A stretch of 64,000 bases of DNA from Parastagonospora avenae f. sp. tritici 18332-5. Its lineage: Eukaryota; Ascomycota; Dothideomycetes; Pleosporales; Phaeosphaeriaceae. The position numbers and the translations under genes are program-made. Position 1 is the first letter of the stretch. Every line of letters starts with the position of its first letter. This document shows positions 45,001 to 57,385 of the stretch, in pieces. The stretch lies in NCBI GenBank assembly GCA_022559985.1, contig JAFJTR010000025.1, forward strand, positions 186,001 to 250,000, written 5' to 3'. The notes beneath the pieces are model-generated. The model saw only the letters and a list, made by a program, of their open reading frames with translations. It was not told the DNA's origin and searched no databases.

Positions 45001-48000
45001 GAGCTTAGTAGTAATGGTTGGGTGAAATTTGTGGTCGTACAGCCAAGTGCATTCGTAAACGTCAGCACCTTGAACGAATGTCGCCTCGTGGACGCGCGGC
45101 GTCGGGATCCAACGTTCCATCTTCTCAGCGTGACGAACTGGTGGTGCACACCAACTGACGTTGGCCGACATATGTGGTAACACGAACTCTGCCCGCAAAA
45201 GTTCATCATCGTACTTGGCGTTCTTACGGTAGTGATACTTGAAGCGGACCAAGTTACCGTGGCTGATGTAGCTTCCGGACTCGAGATGGCCTTTGTGGTT
45301 GTACTGAACCTTTGCTTGTTCGTCATCTCCGGCAGTGCAGATTCTGCTCGTAGGAATTCTGCTATTCTTGACTTTCGAGAGCTTGATAAGGCGGCTGGCT
45401 CGTTTCGACACATATTCGTAGGCATATTCATTCACAACTTTCCCATTCTTGTACTCCTCTCGGTGTGTGACCTGCATGTCTTTGTTATAGCGAGTGACTC
45501 TTGTTTGGCCCCAGGTCGGTTCCTGTTCCGGTGTGCCCTGATAGAACACCAATTTGAAGTTGCCGTCTTCGAGGGCATGAACAAAGGCAGTCTCTGTGTC
45601 ACCGTAGCTTTGAATGACCAATCGATGCTTCTTTTGTACGATAAGGCTACCTTTGACAGTGCCAGCAAGACCGGCTATGTCTTTCCGACGATGATACAGG
45701 AAAAAGGGCAGGGCTACTGACATAGCGGCTCGACTGTAAATCCAAAGACCCGTGAGAAGGAAGGTCGTCGGTTTAGCGATAACACGTGGTGTTCGAGATA
45801 AGGCTCCGTTGAGCTCGCGTTGAAATTCTGGATCGGCCATGCACGCGAGGACGAAGAACTTGACCCATGTCCCAATTGAGTGGTAAACGTAGGCAAGCGG
45901 CAGCCGAATATACTCTGTGAATAGAGCAAACAGAGATACGGCTGAGCGGTTCAGCACAGGATGGTAAGAATCTTGGATATCGGCAGTCAGTTGTCGGTAC
46001 TCCTTCTCGTTGAGAGCTTGATCACCGCGACACTGGAAGTAGCTAGATTTGCTGATAGCGAGGTAAGCACCGAGGTCATAGCGCGCTACTCTTGACAAGA
46101 TTGTACAGGAGTCTTCGGCGGCGATGTTGGCATTGATCCAAGACATTTCGGTGTTTGTGAATGGTCCTCGAGCGCCAACACATCTTCGCAGGAAAAGTCG
46201 ACGTATATCCAGAGGCAATGCATCCCAATGCGTGTCGCAGTCGAACCCAAAACAAAGGTTGCGTAGTAGCTCTCTGCGACACGCGATGTCAAAGACATGT
46301 GCTTCAGCGCTCGAGACGAGTGCAGGCATTGAGCGTTTGCTACACTCAGAGACGGTATAAAACTGCTGGCTAGTGGGGCGACAGGCGAGCAGAGATTCGG
46401 TAATTTCGGCCTGGTGATGAGGTATATGGAACATGGTCTCTGAGCATGCATGCAATAACGTCTCTGCGATAGCCATGCAGTTGCTGCTGACATTCATCTG
46501 AGCAGAAGCAGAATTACGTGAGTCCGAAGCGACGTAAAGGGTCAGGCGGCCGTTTTCGAAGTGCGAAATTGCTCTCATGTCGGTGTCGGTTTCTGAAACA
46601 GACTGTATGGGGACAATGAAGAGCTTGATGAGGTCGTTCTTCCAGGCTAGGACGATTCTTTGTACCAGAAAAGGCATAGAAGGGAATGCTTGAAGCGCCA
46701 AACGACTGAGGTTGTCATGAGTGCATGACAATAACATGGCGGTAATTTGGTCGCCCGGGTTTCCAGTCGGCATGATGCGGTAGCGGTTTTCCTTTGGTGC
46801 GGCCCTGAGTTTGTCGCAGAACGCATTCAATTCGCTCTGGCTGAACTCCGGATTTGATCCAGCACCAGTATATGCATGGTATTTCTCGTCATTCGTACAA
46901 TGTGCTTGGGAAGTTTGAGGTCTCAAACCACTGGTATTGACGGACTCGGACTCGCCCGGAGACGGCTTCTTCGGTCGGAGCCTACTCATAGTCTCGGATA
47001 ACCACAACAGGACATCGAATGTTTCCGGCAAACCCAGTTTCGCTGTGCGAAACGACAGTATAGCAGCGGTCCAGGTTGTCACCGCCAAAGCAATCACCTT
47101 GTCATATAAGAACTCCTCCGGCATAACCTCCATGAGAATATTACCGAGAGTAAAACCGATAACAACAGCGGCCAGCAGTGGCATGAGTGCATGCGGGCCC
47201 GAGAAGATCTTGTTGTACTGGTAGAGAAGCAAGCCTGTATAGGCACCCATGTAGGCGAGGAACATGATTAGCCCTATGCTTGTGCCGTTGAAGATCCAGA
47301 TGAGAGTCGCACATAGTGCCAGCGCCCAGACATGCACGCCAATGAAGCGGCATAGTGTGTTGAAATAGAGGTGGCGCCTGAACTTTTGGTCGTTGGCTTT
47401 TGCCTTCTTGATTTGGGCGATGTCTTCGATAGAGACCGGTGACATCTGCTCGGACAGTGTGTGAAGATGTTGGGCTTTGTAATCGAGTAGAACTGCTCCA
47501 ATCAGATAGTAAGCAAGGCCAAAGCCAACAGACAGACGAAGGGTAGTATTCGTTTCTGTGTTGAGATTCTGGAGGCGGCCATGGACCAAGTCAATCCAGC
47601 GATCCATCAGGGCTACAATGAAGTAGAGAATTCCGCAATAGATCTCGTCGCCAGCATTGCGCCAGTGGATGAAAGAATTGTGCAGCTTGATTCCCTTTTG
47701 TGACTGCTGCATACTTTCTAGTGCAACTTGGGTCTCCAGATTCCACGTGGAGCTATATGGAATGGGCCTTTTGGTGTCTGTAATGCGGCAGTACCAGTCA
47801 AGTAAGAAAAGCGTGGAGTCCCAGCAATCGGCGAGGCGCTTCACAAAACTGTCCTTGGTAGGTCTTTGCCAAAAGTAGCGTTCCTTTTCTTTCTTCACGG
47901 CATCGTACAGCTCTTTGCGACAAAGCGCGAGGATGGCTGGCTCACTAAGTCCGTGGAAGACTTCGGGCTCTTCGGATGACGCCTTGTTAGAAGGCGCGAG

Positions 48001-51000
48001 TGAGTCGCTGACAGTGACTCGCGTCTCTGGTCCCTTTTTAGCCCCATTCGCTGCCGTATGTCAGTACTAGCTCTAGACAGACAGGCTACCGAGGACCTAC
48101 ATCTGGATACAGTGGTTTTGACTTGACTTTGAAGCTGTTTGTGCCTCTGCACATACCAGTCCTTCACGTCAGCATCATTCAGTGTCTTGATGTTATGATA
48201 CCAGGTAACCCATTGAGTTGCGACGCGTCGTGTACCCAAAATGAGCAATGACACGAAAATGTAAAGTATGCATGGGTAGATATAAATATCATAGCCCTCG
48301 ATGAATATGGTTAGGAGAGGCGAGATCGTCAATGTGGGGACGACCATGATGATGATTCTGCGGCCGTTGAGAAAGCTGGAACCTGGGATCTGATACGTCG
48401 ACAGCACTGCTAGGACAGTGAGATATGCCGTAAGCCCGAACAGATAGACAAAGAATATAGCAGCATATTCAGCTGATTCCACCGCAGCAATGACGACGAA
48501 ACCAACAAGACAGCCTGCAAGAGTGAATGCTAGGCCGCCTACTAAACGAGTGAGGACAAACATGTTCGCGGCTGAGAAAGCCATGGAAATCAGATAGTAA
48601 GTGCCACCGATGGAGATCCACGTCCCAATAGCACCGGAAAGTAGTAGCGAGCACATCAAAGCCAGGGTGGCATGCTTCTGCTGGTGTAATGTCATAGCCG
48701 TGCTGAGATAAAGGCCGTGTCCAGTAGTAGAGAGCAGAACAATGTCTGCGAGCTTTAGTAACATTCAGTGTTAATGGTACAGAACATAGACCTACCAACG
48801 AGAGCAGGAATCGCAAACACGCTTAGAAACGTGAATCGACGGAATGCTGGCATCACGGATGCCTTTTGCTCCGGATCGATATCGGTTTGAGCCGCAGCGT
48901 AAGCAGAAGCGAATGAAGGAGCGTTGAAAATCCACATAGGAGGCTGGTGTTCGCTCTGGTTGTAGTAGTCCCGGTGCTTCTTGGACAGCAACATTCCAAT
49001 ATCGCTGGGCTTGATATCAAAGTACGCCTCGCAGCGAGAACCCAGAGCGAAGAGCTCTGCGAAAGCCGCACTTTGATCGGTGTATTGGTTGAATAGGGGA
49101 TTCCGGTCCGACACTTCAATATACACCTCTTCGAACCCTGCTTTTCTTGCTGCGCAGAAAATGCAGAATAACACAAAATCTGTGAACGAATCTGTAGTCG
49201 TCTCACGCGTCAGTTTCTCAATAGCAGCAGTGATTGCATCGAGCTTCTCGTGATCCCGCCACCATAATATGTCCTGGAAAGTCTCTGCGACATGTCTGAA
49301 CAGGTTAAGCGCATCGTGACGATTGATCGTGGGTAGCTCGCAAAGACGATACCATTTGAGTTTGGCGTTCACCAGGTGCTCGTCGGTGATGGTGTCACTT
49401 ATAAAGTCCATGTTACTGATCCTTTTAAACTGGTTGTATGTCGGTACTTCAATGAGCTGCGCTTCGCACTGCTTTCGCAATGATGCAAGCATGTGGCAAT
49501 CCTTGTCCCACTCGGAGTATTGCAGGTGCTGTATATACAGCAGAAGATCGGTGGACGATAGAAGCTCTATGTCTTGCTGAAAGCGTTGAGGGAGGCCCGA
49601 GCAAGGTACTGGATTGTTTCGAAGCTCATACAAGCCATACTCTGCCAAGAAGCAGTGATACCTAGAGAAACCGAGACGACTCAAGTGTGTGTGAAGAAGC
49701 ACACCCGTGACATCCTGAACTGACTTAGAAACGTATATTAGGATGTTTGCTGTGCGCGATTCGAACTCCCAGACAGCCCAGAATTGTGCGCCGCTCGGGG
49801 TGTGAAATCCAGAGTCCAGTCCAGTATATACTTGCAGCTGGTACGGATCATCCACGTCGTCCGTTGAATTCGAAAGCACATCAGCAAGGCTTGCGATAGC
49901 TTCTTTCATGATAGGGACTGATCCAAGAAGATCACTATTGCTACTGGTATAGTGTTTGAGGGTGCTCGCGGCAGCATGTAGTTCTCCTGTGGACATCCTA
50001 CTGAGCAGCTTCAGACCACGCAGTCGTCGTTGTGACTTGAGCACGTGGTCAAAGTCTTGTCTTGAGGCATTGAAGCCGATTGGAAAGCAACCTAGAGGAC
50101 CATACGCAGTACCAGTAGAAGAGCATGAAAGAGGATTGTCCGTGCGCTTTTCCAGGGCCAGAGTCCAGTCCAAGCCAGTAGACGTAGGTGACACTGGTAC
50201 CGAACCAAGCACGGCTCCATTCTCGTCGATCTCTGGGTATCGCACAGTGAGCGTCGATGTACTTGAGGAATCGTCATCGTCGAATTCGACCCCATCCAGT
50301 CCGGCAAGAGTTTCACCAAGTACTGGAAAGATGGATTGCAGGGGTAAATAGTCATCGATGATGCTCGAGAAGTCCGGTGAGAGCTAGGTACATATCAGAT
50401 ACATGCTATCTTGCAGCGAGAGGTCTCTACTTACGGTGCGGCAGGTACGATATTTCTCATGCACATTCATGACTCTCCGAGTTTTGAGCCATTGAAAGGC
50501 AGCCAGTGGCTCTTCGCATGATCTTATGTCGTAGATGCTAGTCAGAGCTCGTAGACGTGTGAAATATGGGATGGCGCCATGATAATTGCACCACATGTGC
50601 GCTCTTCTCACGACAGCGTGCGACAAATCAACCTCGTTATCTATGGTGTCCCACATCATGGTCAGGAACGGTCGTTGACAAGCTTGCGACACGAAAGCTT
50701 TTGTTGTGGTCTTCATCTTGTCCATTTCGAAGTAGTCCCGACGCTCCCCATTTGACATGATCGTGCCATTTCGAACAACAACCCCAGAGAAAAGTCCGAT
50801 GTCTAGCTTCCCTGCGCCTTCGAGAAAGTCCGGAGGGCCGACCTCCAGGTACACATCGAGACCGTAGGCAGCGAGCAATTTGGCAATACCATTGATCAGT
50901 GGTGTTGGAAGACATTCCTGCCAACCGGCTACGACAACAGCTGTGAAATATCTCCGCTGGTCTGGTTGTCGCAAGGTTTGGCGAACGAGTTTCGAGATGA

Positions 51001-51578
51001 TGTAGACCACCCGCGATAAGTCGAGCTCGTTATTGGTGACTTTGAAGCCCAGAACTTGCTGCAAATCGAGCCTGGCGATGATATGGGGTCCAAGAGGAAT
51101 GCTCTCATTATTGACAGCCTCGAGAACGCCAGACTGGCGATAGTCCAGGACGACACAATCCCATTGTGTAAGTATCTGTGATTCCTCCTCTGTGATCGGA
51201 CTATTGATCGAGCCTAGATATACACCGAACGACGTAGGTTTCGAGGGCGTTGTATGCTTCTTGTGGACCTCGCTTGCGCTCCGCGAGAGGAGATGAATTC
51301 GTTCCTGGACCGACCGTGGTAAAGAATGTTCATCGTGATTCACCTACAAGACGCGGTATGTTAGCAACATGCAATCGTTTCTCGTCATCTGCTCTTACCC
51401 TGAGAAGGCCTCGAATCGAACGGTATGAATACCAGAGAGATGAGAACAGGCCAATCACCACGCTGATCACAATAATGGCTACCAGCGTCCATTCCCACCA
51501 GTTTCGAAAGGAAGGAAGACCAGTTGGGAAGGCCTTGATGCCCAGAAACCCTGGTTCGACCAACCCCTGCGTCACCAT
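42084..51578 (-). CDS. gtb3: Gtb3-like giant membrane glycosyltransferase of galactosaminogalactan synthesis
   Basis: Seven exons (51578-51399, 51343-50435, 50383-48796, 48745-48101, 48050-43917, 43871-43593, 43540-42084) join in phase to 3063 aa. The introns are 45-55 nt, with branch sites such as GTACTGACATACGGCAG. In order, the protein has an N-terminal membrane anchor (about 27-52), a region resembling a TIM-barrel glycosidase fold (about 75-350), an unassigned extracytoplasmic-type region, a multi-span block (about 893-1080), a second multi-span block (about 1180-1400), and a long cytosolic region. It ends in a PelF-like GT4 domain (about 2490-2830) with the E-x7-E motif EGLPLALGE. A disordered tail follows. 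The A. fumigatus homologue is proposed to polymerise and export galactose/GalNAc chains. The 9.2 kb of coding sequence is free of lesions. The family call rests on the domain set and the cluster. Confidence 0.88.
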
Positions 51579-53159
51579 CGCTGCTGTGTGTTACCGATAA
51601 CCAAGACGGTGCTATTCCATGGAGTTGAACACTAAATGACAACTGGTGGACGTGAGCTTCGCGCAGGATATCGCTCCATGGATTGGGTAACCAATGTGCG
51701 AAGCAGTTAGGAGCTCACTCTAACATGACACTCCATGATGCCACTGCAGTTGTTGGGACTAACAATTCGCAAGAAAAATTGGGGATCTCAATAATACGCA
51801 GGGCTATAGCATATGTAAGGATTTCCTCGGTTGAAGAGAGCTAAGCTTCGAAGCCGAACGATGCACAAAATCTGCCTCTGTGTATTAATGACATGTTTTA
51901 GCTAATGATCTGCGAATGGCGTTAGCACACTAAGTGAAGGTGCCCAGCAAGAAGGGCTCCACCATCGCAGGGTCATCCACGACAGTAGAAGTGCAATCAG
52001 GCTTCCAGAAGCATGCAATACGACTCTTGGCCGTCACGATAGGTAGAAGCGCGGCAGTCATCAGCGAGCACTGGCTGCAAACAATGCCATTCGGCCGGAC
52101 CCTGACAAGCACGTTCATGGAGGGCAACGCGCGGCGGCCTGTGCCATCTATTTCGAACAGCGGACAACAAATGCGGGGCCCCAGTACGGGCATCATATGG
52201 ATCTGAGCAACGTGGTGAGATCTGCGGACAAGATGGCACATTGACGCGCCGCGAGTGGTGAAGGAACGGCGGTGCGGCAGAGGCTGAAATGACAGGCATC
52301 CGCTAGTGCTTGGCCCGAGCTTGCACATCATCGCCGGTTTAACTCATGTTCCGGCATCGCTCTTTAGCCTAACTGTCCAAGACTTCATCGTTAATATGGA
52401 TCCTCATCTATTCCGGCAGCTCTCGCGTCTTTGTCTCCGAGACCAGCATCATGCAATGCACCTGCTGCAGATGATTACTAGGGCCGCAATTCACGGCTCA
52501 ATCTGCGCAGGATGCATGTGTCCGCGTGCTGGTGGAGACGCTGGCTGTAAGACACTGGACGCGTCGTCCCCAATATCTTCGCCTTTCTCGCTTTCCGTGT
52601 CTTTAGCAGGATGGCGCAAACCATAGTGTTGCACTTGACTGCAGAGGTGGTGCCGCTTACCACATGCCTGCCGCTCCCAGCCTTTGGCCTTACACTAGGG
52701 ACCCTTGCCTTTCTCCCCGCAACCCTACTTCATCAGTTCGGTGTGGCTGTCGTCGTCTAAGCGGTAATTCCTCTCACGTGGCAACTTGCTCTATACACGG
52801 CTGTTCAGGATCGATTATCCGCCAAGACCCCTGTGTCTGAACCCATATCTGGACCAAAGAGTTTCTCTATGCTAGAGGATTACGTATGTTTTGTGACGTT
52901 GAGACCCGGCAATAACTCAATTCTTGAGAAACGCATCGCGTTATGCCCCATGTGACGGAGATATCAAGTCGAGCATGGCGGATCGAGACTTCACTGCGAG
53001 AAAATCGATAGTTTTGGTGGCAGTCTATGCTGCGTCTGGACCAATCTCTTCTCAATGGCCCATTAGACGACTTAGTACTTCTGCCGAGACTATCTTTATT
53101 AAGGGTGCTAGGTTCCCCAAAAAGTTTAACACTCACGCTGTTCACTTCATCGTCTCGCA
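51579..53159. promoter_or_regulatory. Divergent promoter region, gtb3 / agd3
   Basis: This 1.6 kb lies between the divergent start codons of gtb3 and agd3 and has no supported gene. It is the natural place for shared control of polymerase and deacetylase. I could not identify binding sites with confidence. Confidence 0.45.
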
Positions 53160-55453
53160 ATGGCGTCGTCGTGTCACTCTTTGTTGCGCATTTGCGCTCT
53201 CTCGTTCATCCTTCTCTTCTCGCAGGGCGCTTCTGCATACATTGGAAACGCTACCATTTCGGGCACTATTTTAATCATCGCGCGCGATACAACATCGGCG
53301 GAGAACGGCGCAGCAGCTGGATTACGAGGCTATGGCATCCCCTTCGAAATCTTGACTGTTCCACAGGCCGGGATATCGAACCTGCCTGTACTCAACTCTT
53401 CCGCGACACATGGCAATTACGGAGGCATTGTCACTATTAGCGAAGTCGGATACAATTATGATACTTCATACTACAGCGCGCTTACCAGAAGGCAATGGAA
53501 CGATCTCTATGCCTACCAAAGCGCCTTCGGAGTCCGCATGGTTCGTCTTGACGTGTTCCCCACCACAGACTTCGGTGTGAGCAGCCTGGGTGGTAATGTC
53601 AACGATGAGCCTGTGACATTTACAAACACTAGCGCATTCTCCATTGCTGGCCTGAAAACGTGAGTCATTTTGGTGTTCTTTCCAATGGTGGACATGTGCA
53701 TGGTGGACTGACTTCTTTTGCAGAAATGTGGGCATAAGCATTGCAAACATCTATCACACTCCAGCAACCATCGTCAATGCATCCATGGCTTGGGAGGTTG
53801 CCCAATTTGGCACTGCTGGAACAGCTGCGGTCGTTAACCAAATCGGCGATCGCCAGCAGATGGCTTGGTTCATGCCTTTTGCACTTGATTGGGCACCCTC
53901 GAGCAACGTTGCGCAGCACTCGTGGATTACGTGGGTCACACGAGGTCTATTTGTGGGTTTCAGAAGGATCTACTTGGGCACCCAGGTGGATGACATGTTT
54001 TTGGAGACGCCGATGTACCGGCCCCAAGGCCAGAACTACCGCTGCAAACCGGAGGACCTTGACCTTCACGTCACTTGGCAAGCAGACTTGAACTCCAGGC
54101 TACCAAAAGGCTCAGAATATTTTCTTGAGATCGGCCATAACGGAAATGGTGATATCGAAGCAGCAGCAAACACTGCTGAGGGCGAGCAAGTTTGTAGCCC
54201 TGGCAACGGAATGGCGTCAGGTGGCATCGAGTATGCAGAGCAACCTGATGGCAGCCCCGAATACACAAAGCCGCCTGGTACAGGGAAAGATATCTGGCCT
54301 TCGACACCTGCGAAATATGGCTGGAGTGAGGAATGTGCCCAGCTCGACGAGTTGCAAAACTGGTTCGCTGACCAGGAAAACCTGGACAATTTCGCGCATG
54401 TCTCGCACACTTTGTGAGTCTCCAGATCTTGGAACATGGCATTATCTAACCAGATCTAGTTCGCACGCCGATTTGACTAATGCAACATACACCGATGCGT
54501 CCAAGGAGATTGCTTTTAATAGGGCCTGGCTAAAGCAGAACGGAATTGATGGCGCTAAGCGCTGGAGCGACTCCGGCATTATTCCCCCTGCCATCACCGG
54601 TCTACACAACGCGGATGCGATCAAGGGCTGGATGGACAACGGCATCTTCAATGTTGTTGGAGACAACACACGTCCCCTGCTGCGGAACTCGAACACGTTC
54701 TGGCCCCTCAATACGACAGTAGCAGGGAATGGATATGCCGGCTTGAACGTCATGCCGCGGTGGGCAACGCTGATCTACTACAATTGCGATCTACCCGCTT
54801 GCACACTGCAGGAGTGGATTGATACTTCAGCTGGCAAGGGAACGTTTACGGACCTAATGAATAACGCGAGGGACACAGCCATACGCAACTTATTTGGGCT
54901 GCATTGGGATGCGTAGGTACATCGGTGTCGATACATGTCGTGCGAGTACTGACAAGTGAACCAGGTACATGTTCCATCAAGCGAACATGCGTGTCAATGA
55001 TGTCCCGACGACCACCGTAAACGGGAAGCGAGATCGATTCTCGCTACTGATGACCTGGGTCGAGACTATCACTGCGGAGATGATGCGCCTGCAAGTTCAG
55101 ACCCGCAAAAGCTCGGTCGATGTTGGCTAACACGCTGCAGTACAACCTGGCCCATAAAGACTCTCAAGCATGACGACCTAGCGCAAACCTTCCTCAATCG
55201 CCAAGCCCGTGACTTGTGCAGGCCCAGCCTCACTTGGACCACATCAGCAAATGGTGCTAGCATCGAAAGCATCAACGTTTACACCGCTGGCGGCAATACT
55301 TGCAAAACGCCAATTCCAATCACCGTGCCCGTCGCTACCGCTACTACCACTGGTGCCACGAAGGAGCAGGTTGGTAGCGACCCGCTTACATTGTGGGTCA
55401 CTATGAGTGGAGCGAGCAGGAACTACAAGTTCACAACACCCTATAGGCTATAG
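53160..55453 (+). CDS. agd3: Galactosaminogalactan deacetylase Agd3 (CE18 family)
   Basis: Five exons (53160-53659, 53724-54413, 54460-54912, 54965-55090, 55141-55453) encode 693 aa. The last intron uses a GC donor (GCAAGT at 55091). This is the only splice that keeps MMRLTTWPIKTLKHDDLAQ in frame. A signal peptide (1-26, ending QGASA) fits secretion. VRLDVFP and the HTFSH motif (HxxxH form, across the second junction near residue 396) look like the Asp and His metal ligands of a polysaccharide deacetylase. LKHDDLA near residue 600 is a further conserved block. Agd3 removes acetyl groups from GalNAc outside the cell, making the polymer cationic and adhesive. The gene is divergent from gtb3 and upstream of ega3. 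No lesion is present. Confidence 0.9.
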
Positions 55454-56322
55454 GATAAATCTTGGGTTGGGGGCGAAAAGCATAGCTGCAGGCGTTCATA
55501 TTCGTTGTACATAATGTAGATCTTAGGAGAGAAAATTGGCAGCGAGAGAAACTCGTATCTGCAAGCTTCAAAATCTCACCGATGCATCCAAGCTGAACAA
55601 CATGCTCGTTCCTTTTGCCAACTCCTACCCGCATGCAAAGCATCGACAACGGCCGGGTTGGTTCGCTATTCCTGGCTAGCCTCGATGCTGCGCGCAGGGG
55701 GCGAATGCAGACGCACAGCCACCGATTCAATATAAGGTACTATACACGACCGAATTGTCGGATTGACGATTTCCCTAACACGAGAATTTGCTGCAGTACA
55801 TGATCGAAAGATCCCGATTTTCTAATACGAGCCCGCATCATACCTGCTTCCTTCCAAATTCGTCTAGTCATACCAACAAGCTGCTCCGCTTCTCTTGCGT
55901 CAGATCTGAGCTAGCGAAAAGTCACTTCGCTGTCCGTAGTCGCGCTGATGATGCACCCTGATACTTCAGCCCCACAATCCCCAACCGGACCGTCATCCTC
56001 CGTGCGCCACATCCGCAATGTAGCACGCCTTTACGCTAGACTTAATTCGGGGGCTAAGCTTTTACAAGCCGGCTCTATATGAACTACATAGTACTTACCC
56101 GCGTGGCTCATTTGGCGAGACCTGCACGTCGCACGCGTGCTGCCGCTCAGCCGCTCGGATTCTTGCGTTTTCCAAAACTCCGCCACGACTTTGGAGATGG
56201 ACAGGTGTACCGAAGAAGCGCCATACAAGCCCCAAGAACTGTTATAGTTGAAGTTCGGTGCTGTGTTGAATAGTTGCATTGTTTTGCGATACGAGTTTTT
56301 TGTTTTTGCGTCCTCAAACCAA
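55454..56322. other. Intergenic region between agd3 and ega3
   Basis: 869 nt with no supported gene. It should contain the agd3 3' UTR and the ega3 promoter. Confidence 0.4.
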
Positions 56323-57385
56323 ATGCAGCTGATGGACAAACCCACGACAAAGCGGCCCTGGTCGCTTCGGCGCAAACTGCTCATCGGCACCGCCGTATTC
56401 ATCATAGTCCTTGGCCTTGCGTTGGGTCTGGGCTTGGGCTTGACACTGGGCAACAGCGACGACAGCGACGATGGTGGAGATGGCGGACCAGCACTAACAC
56501 CTCTACCAACACCAAATGCCACGCTTCCGTGGACTCCGAAAGTCAACGATACCTGGCAAATTATCTTGTCGCACCCACCTGTAGTCTCCGACTCCGTGAC
56601 GCCAGATGTGAGCGTCTACGATATTGACCTATTCGACACTCCTGCTGCGACGATTGGACAGCTGCACAAGCTAGGCAAGAAAGTTGTATGCTACTTCAGC
56701 GCAGGGTCTTACGAGAACTGGCGGTCGGACGCAAAGGACTTCGCTTCAGCAGATCTAGGTAACAATCTAGATGGCTGGCCGGGAGAGAGGTGGTTGAAGC
56801 TCAGTAGTCCTAATGTGCGATCGATTATGAAGAAGCGCATTGAGCTGGCGAAGGAGAAAGAGTGCGATGGGGTGGATCCAGACAACGTGGATGGTTATGT
56901 GAGTCCGATTACCCTGAGCTTGTTTTCTCCGCTAAGTCGTGGTGTAGCAAAATAGCAACGGCATGGGCCTGACGACCAACGACAGCATCGACTTCATGCA
57001 ATACTTATCATCGATCGCGCGCCCTCTAAATCTGACTCTGGGCCTCAAGAATGCTGGCTCAATCATCTCCGCCGTCCTGCCGCTTGTCGACTTCTCAGTG
57101 AACGAGCAATGCGCGCAATACAACGAATGTGACAGCTTCCACCCATTCATCGATGCGGGAAAGCCAGTGTTTCACATCGAGTATCCCGCAGGTGACGGTG
57201 ATCTAGGGCAGAGCGTGGAGTCAAACGGTTTCAATGCAGATCTCAAGAACAAACGCTGCAGTGCAAAGGGAAGCGAGGGGTTCAGCACCCTCTTGAAGAA
57301 GATGAGTCTTGACGGGTGGGTGCAGTACTGTGATGGTAAGGTGCAAGAGACAAGTATAGACGAAGCGACTGGTGGCCATGACTAG
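56323..57385 (+). CDS. ega3: Endo-alpha-1,4-galactosaminidase Ega3 (GH114)
   Basis: Two exons (56323-56898 and 56948-57385) joined by a 49-nt intron encode 337 aa. The acceptor at GTGTAG is required. It gives DGYQNSNGMGL, the conserved GH114 block, while the nearer AATAG would break the frame. A type II membrane anchor lies at about residues 19-43 (LLIGTAVFIIVLGLALGLG), followed by an acidic/Pro-rich stalk and a TIM barrel with WQIILSHPP, YDIDLFDTP, VVCYFSAGSYENW and GVDPDNVDGY holding the catalytic acids. FHIEYPAG and the last strand are intact. In Aspergillus, Ega3 cleaves galactosamine-rich parts of GAG. The membrane anchor matches that enzyme. An earlier in-frame ATG at 56248 exists but is less likely. 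Confidence 0.9.
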
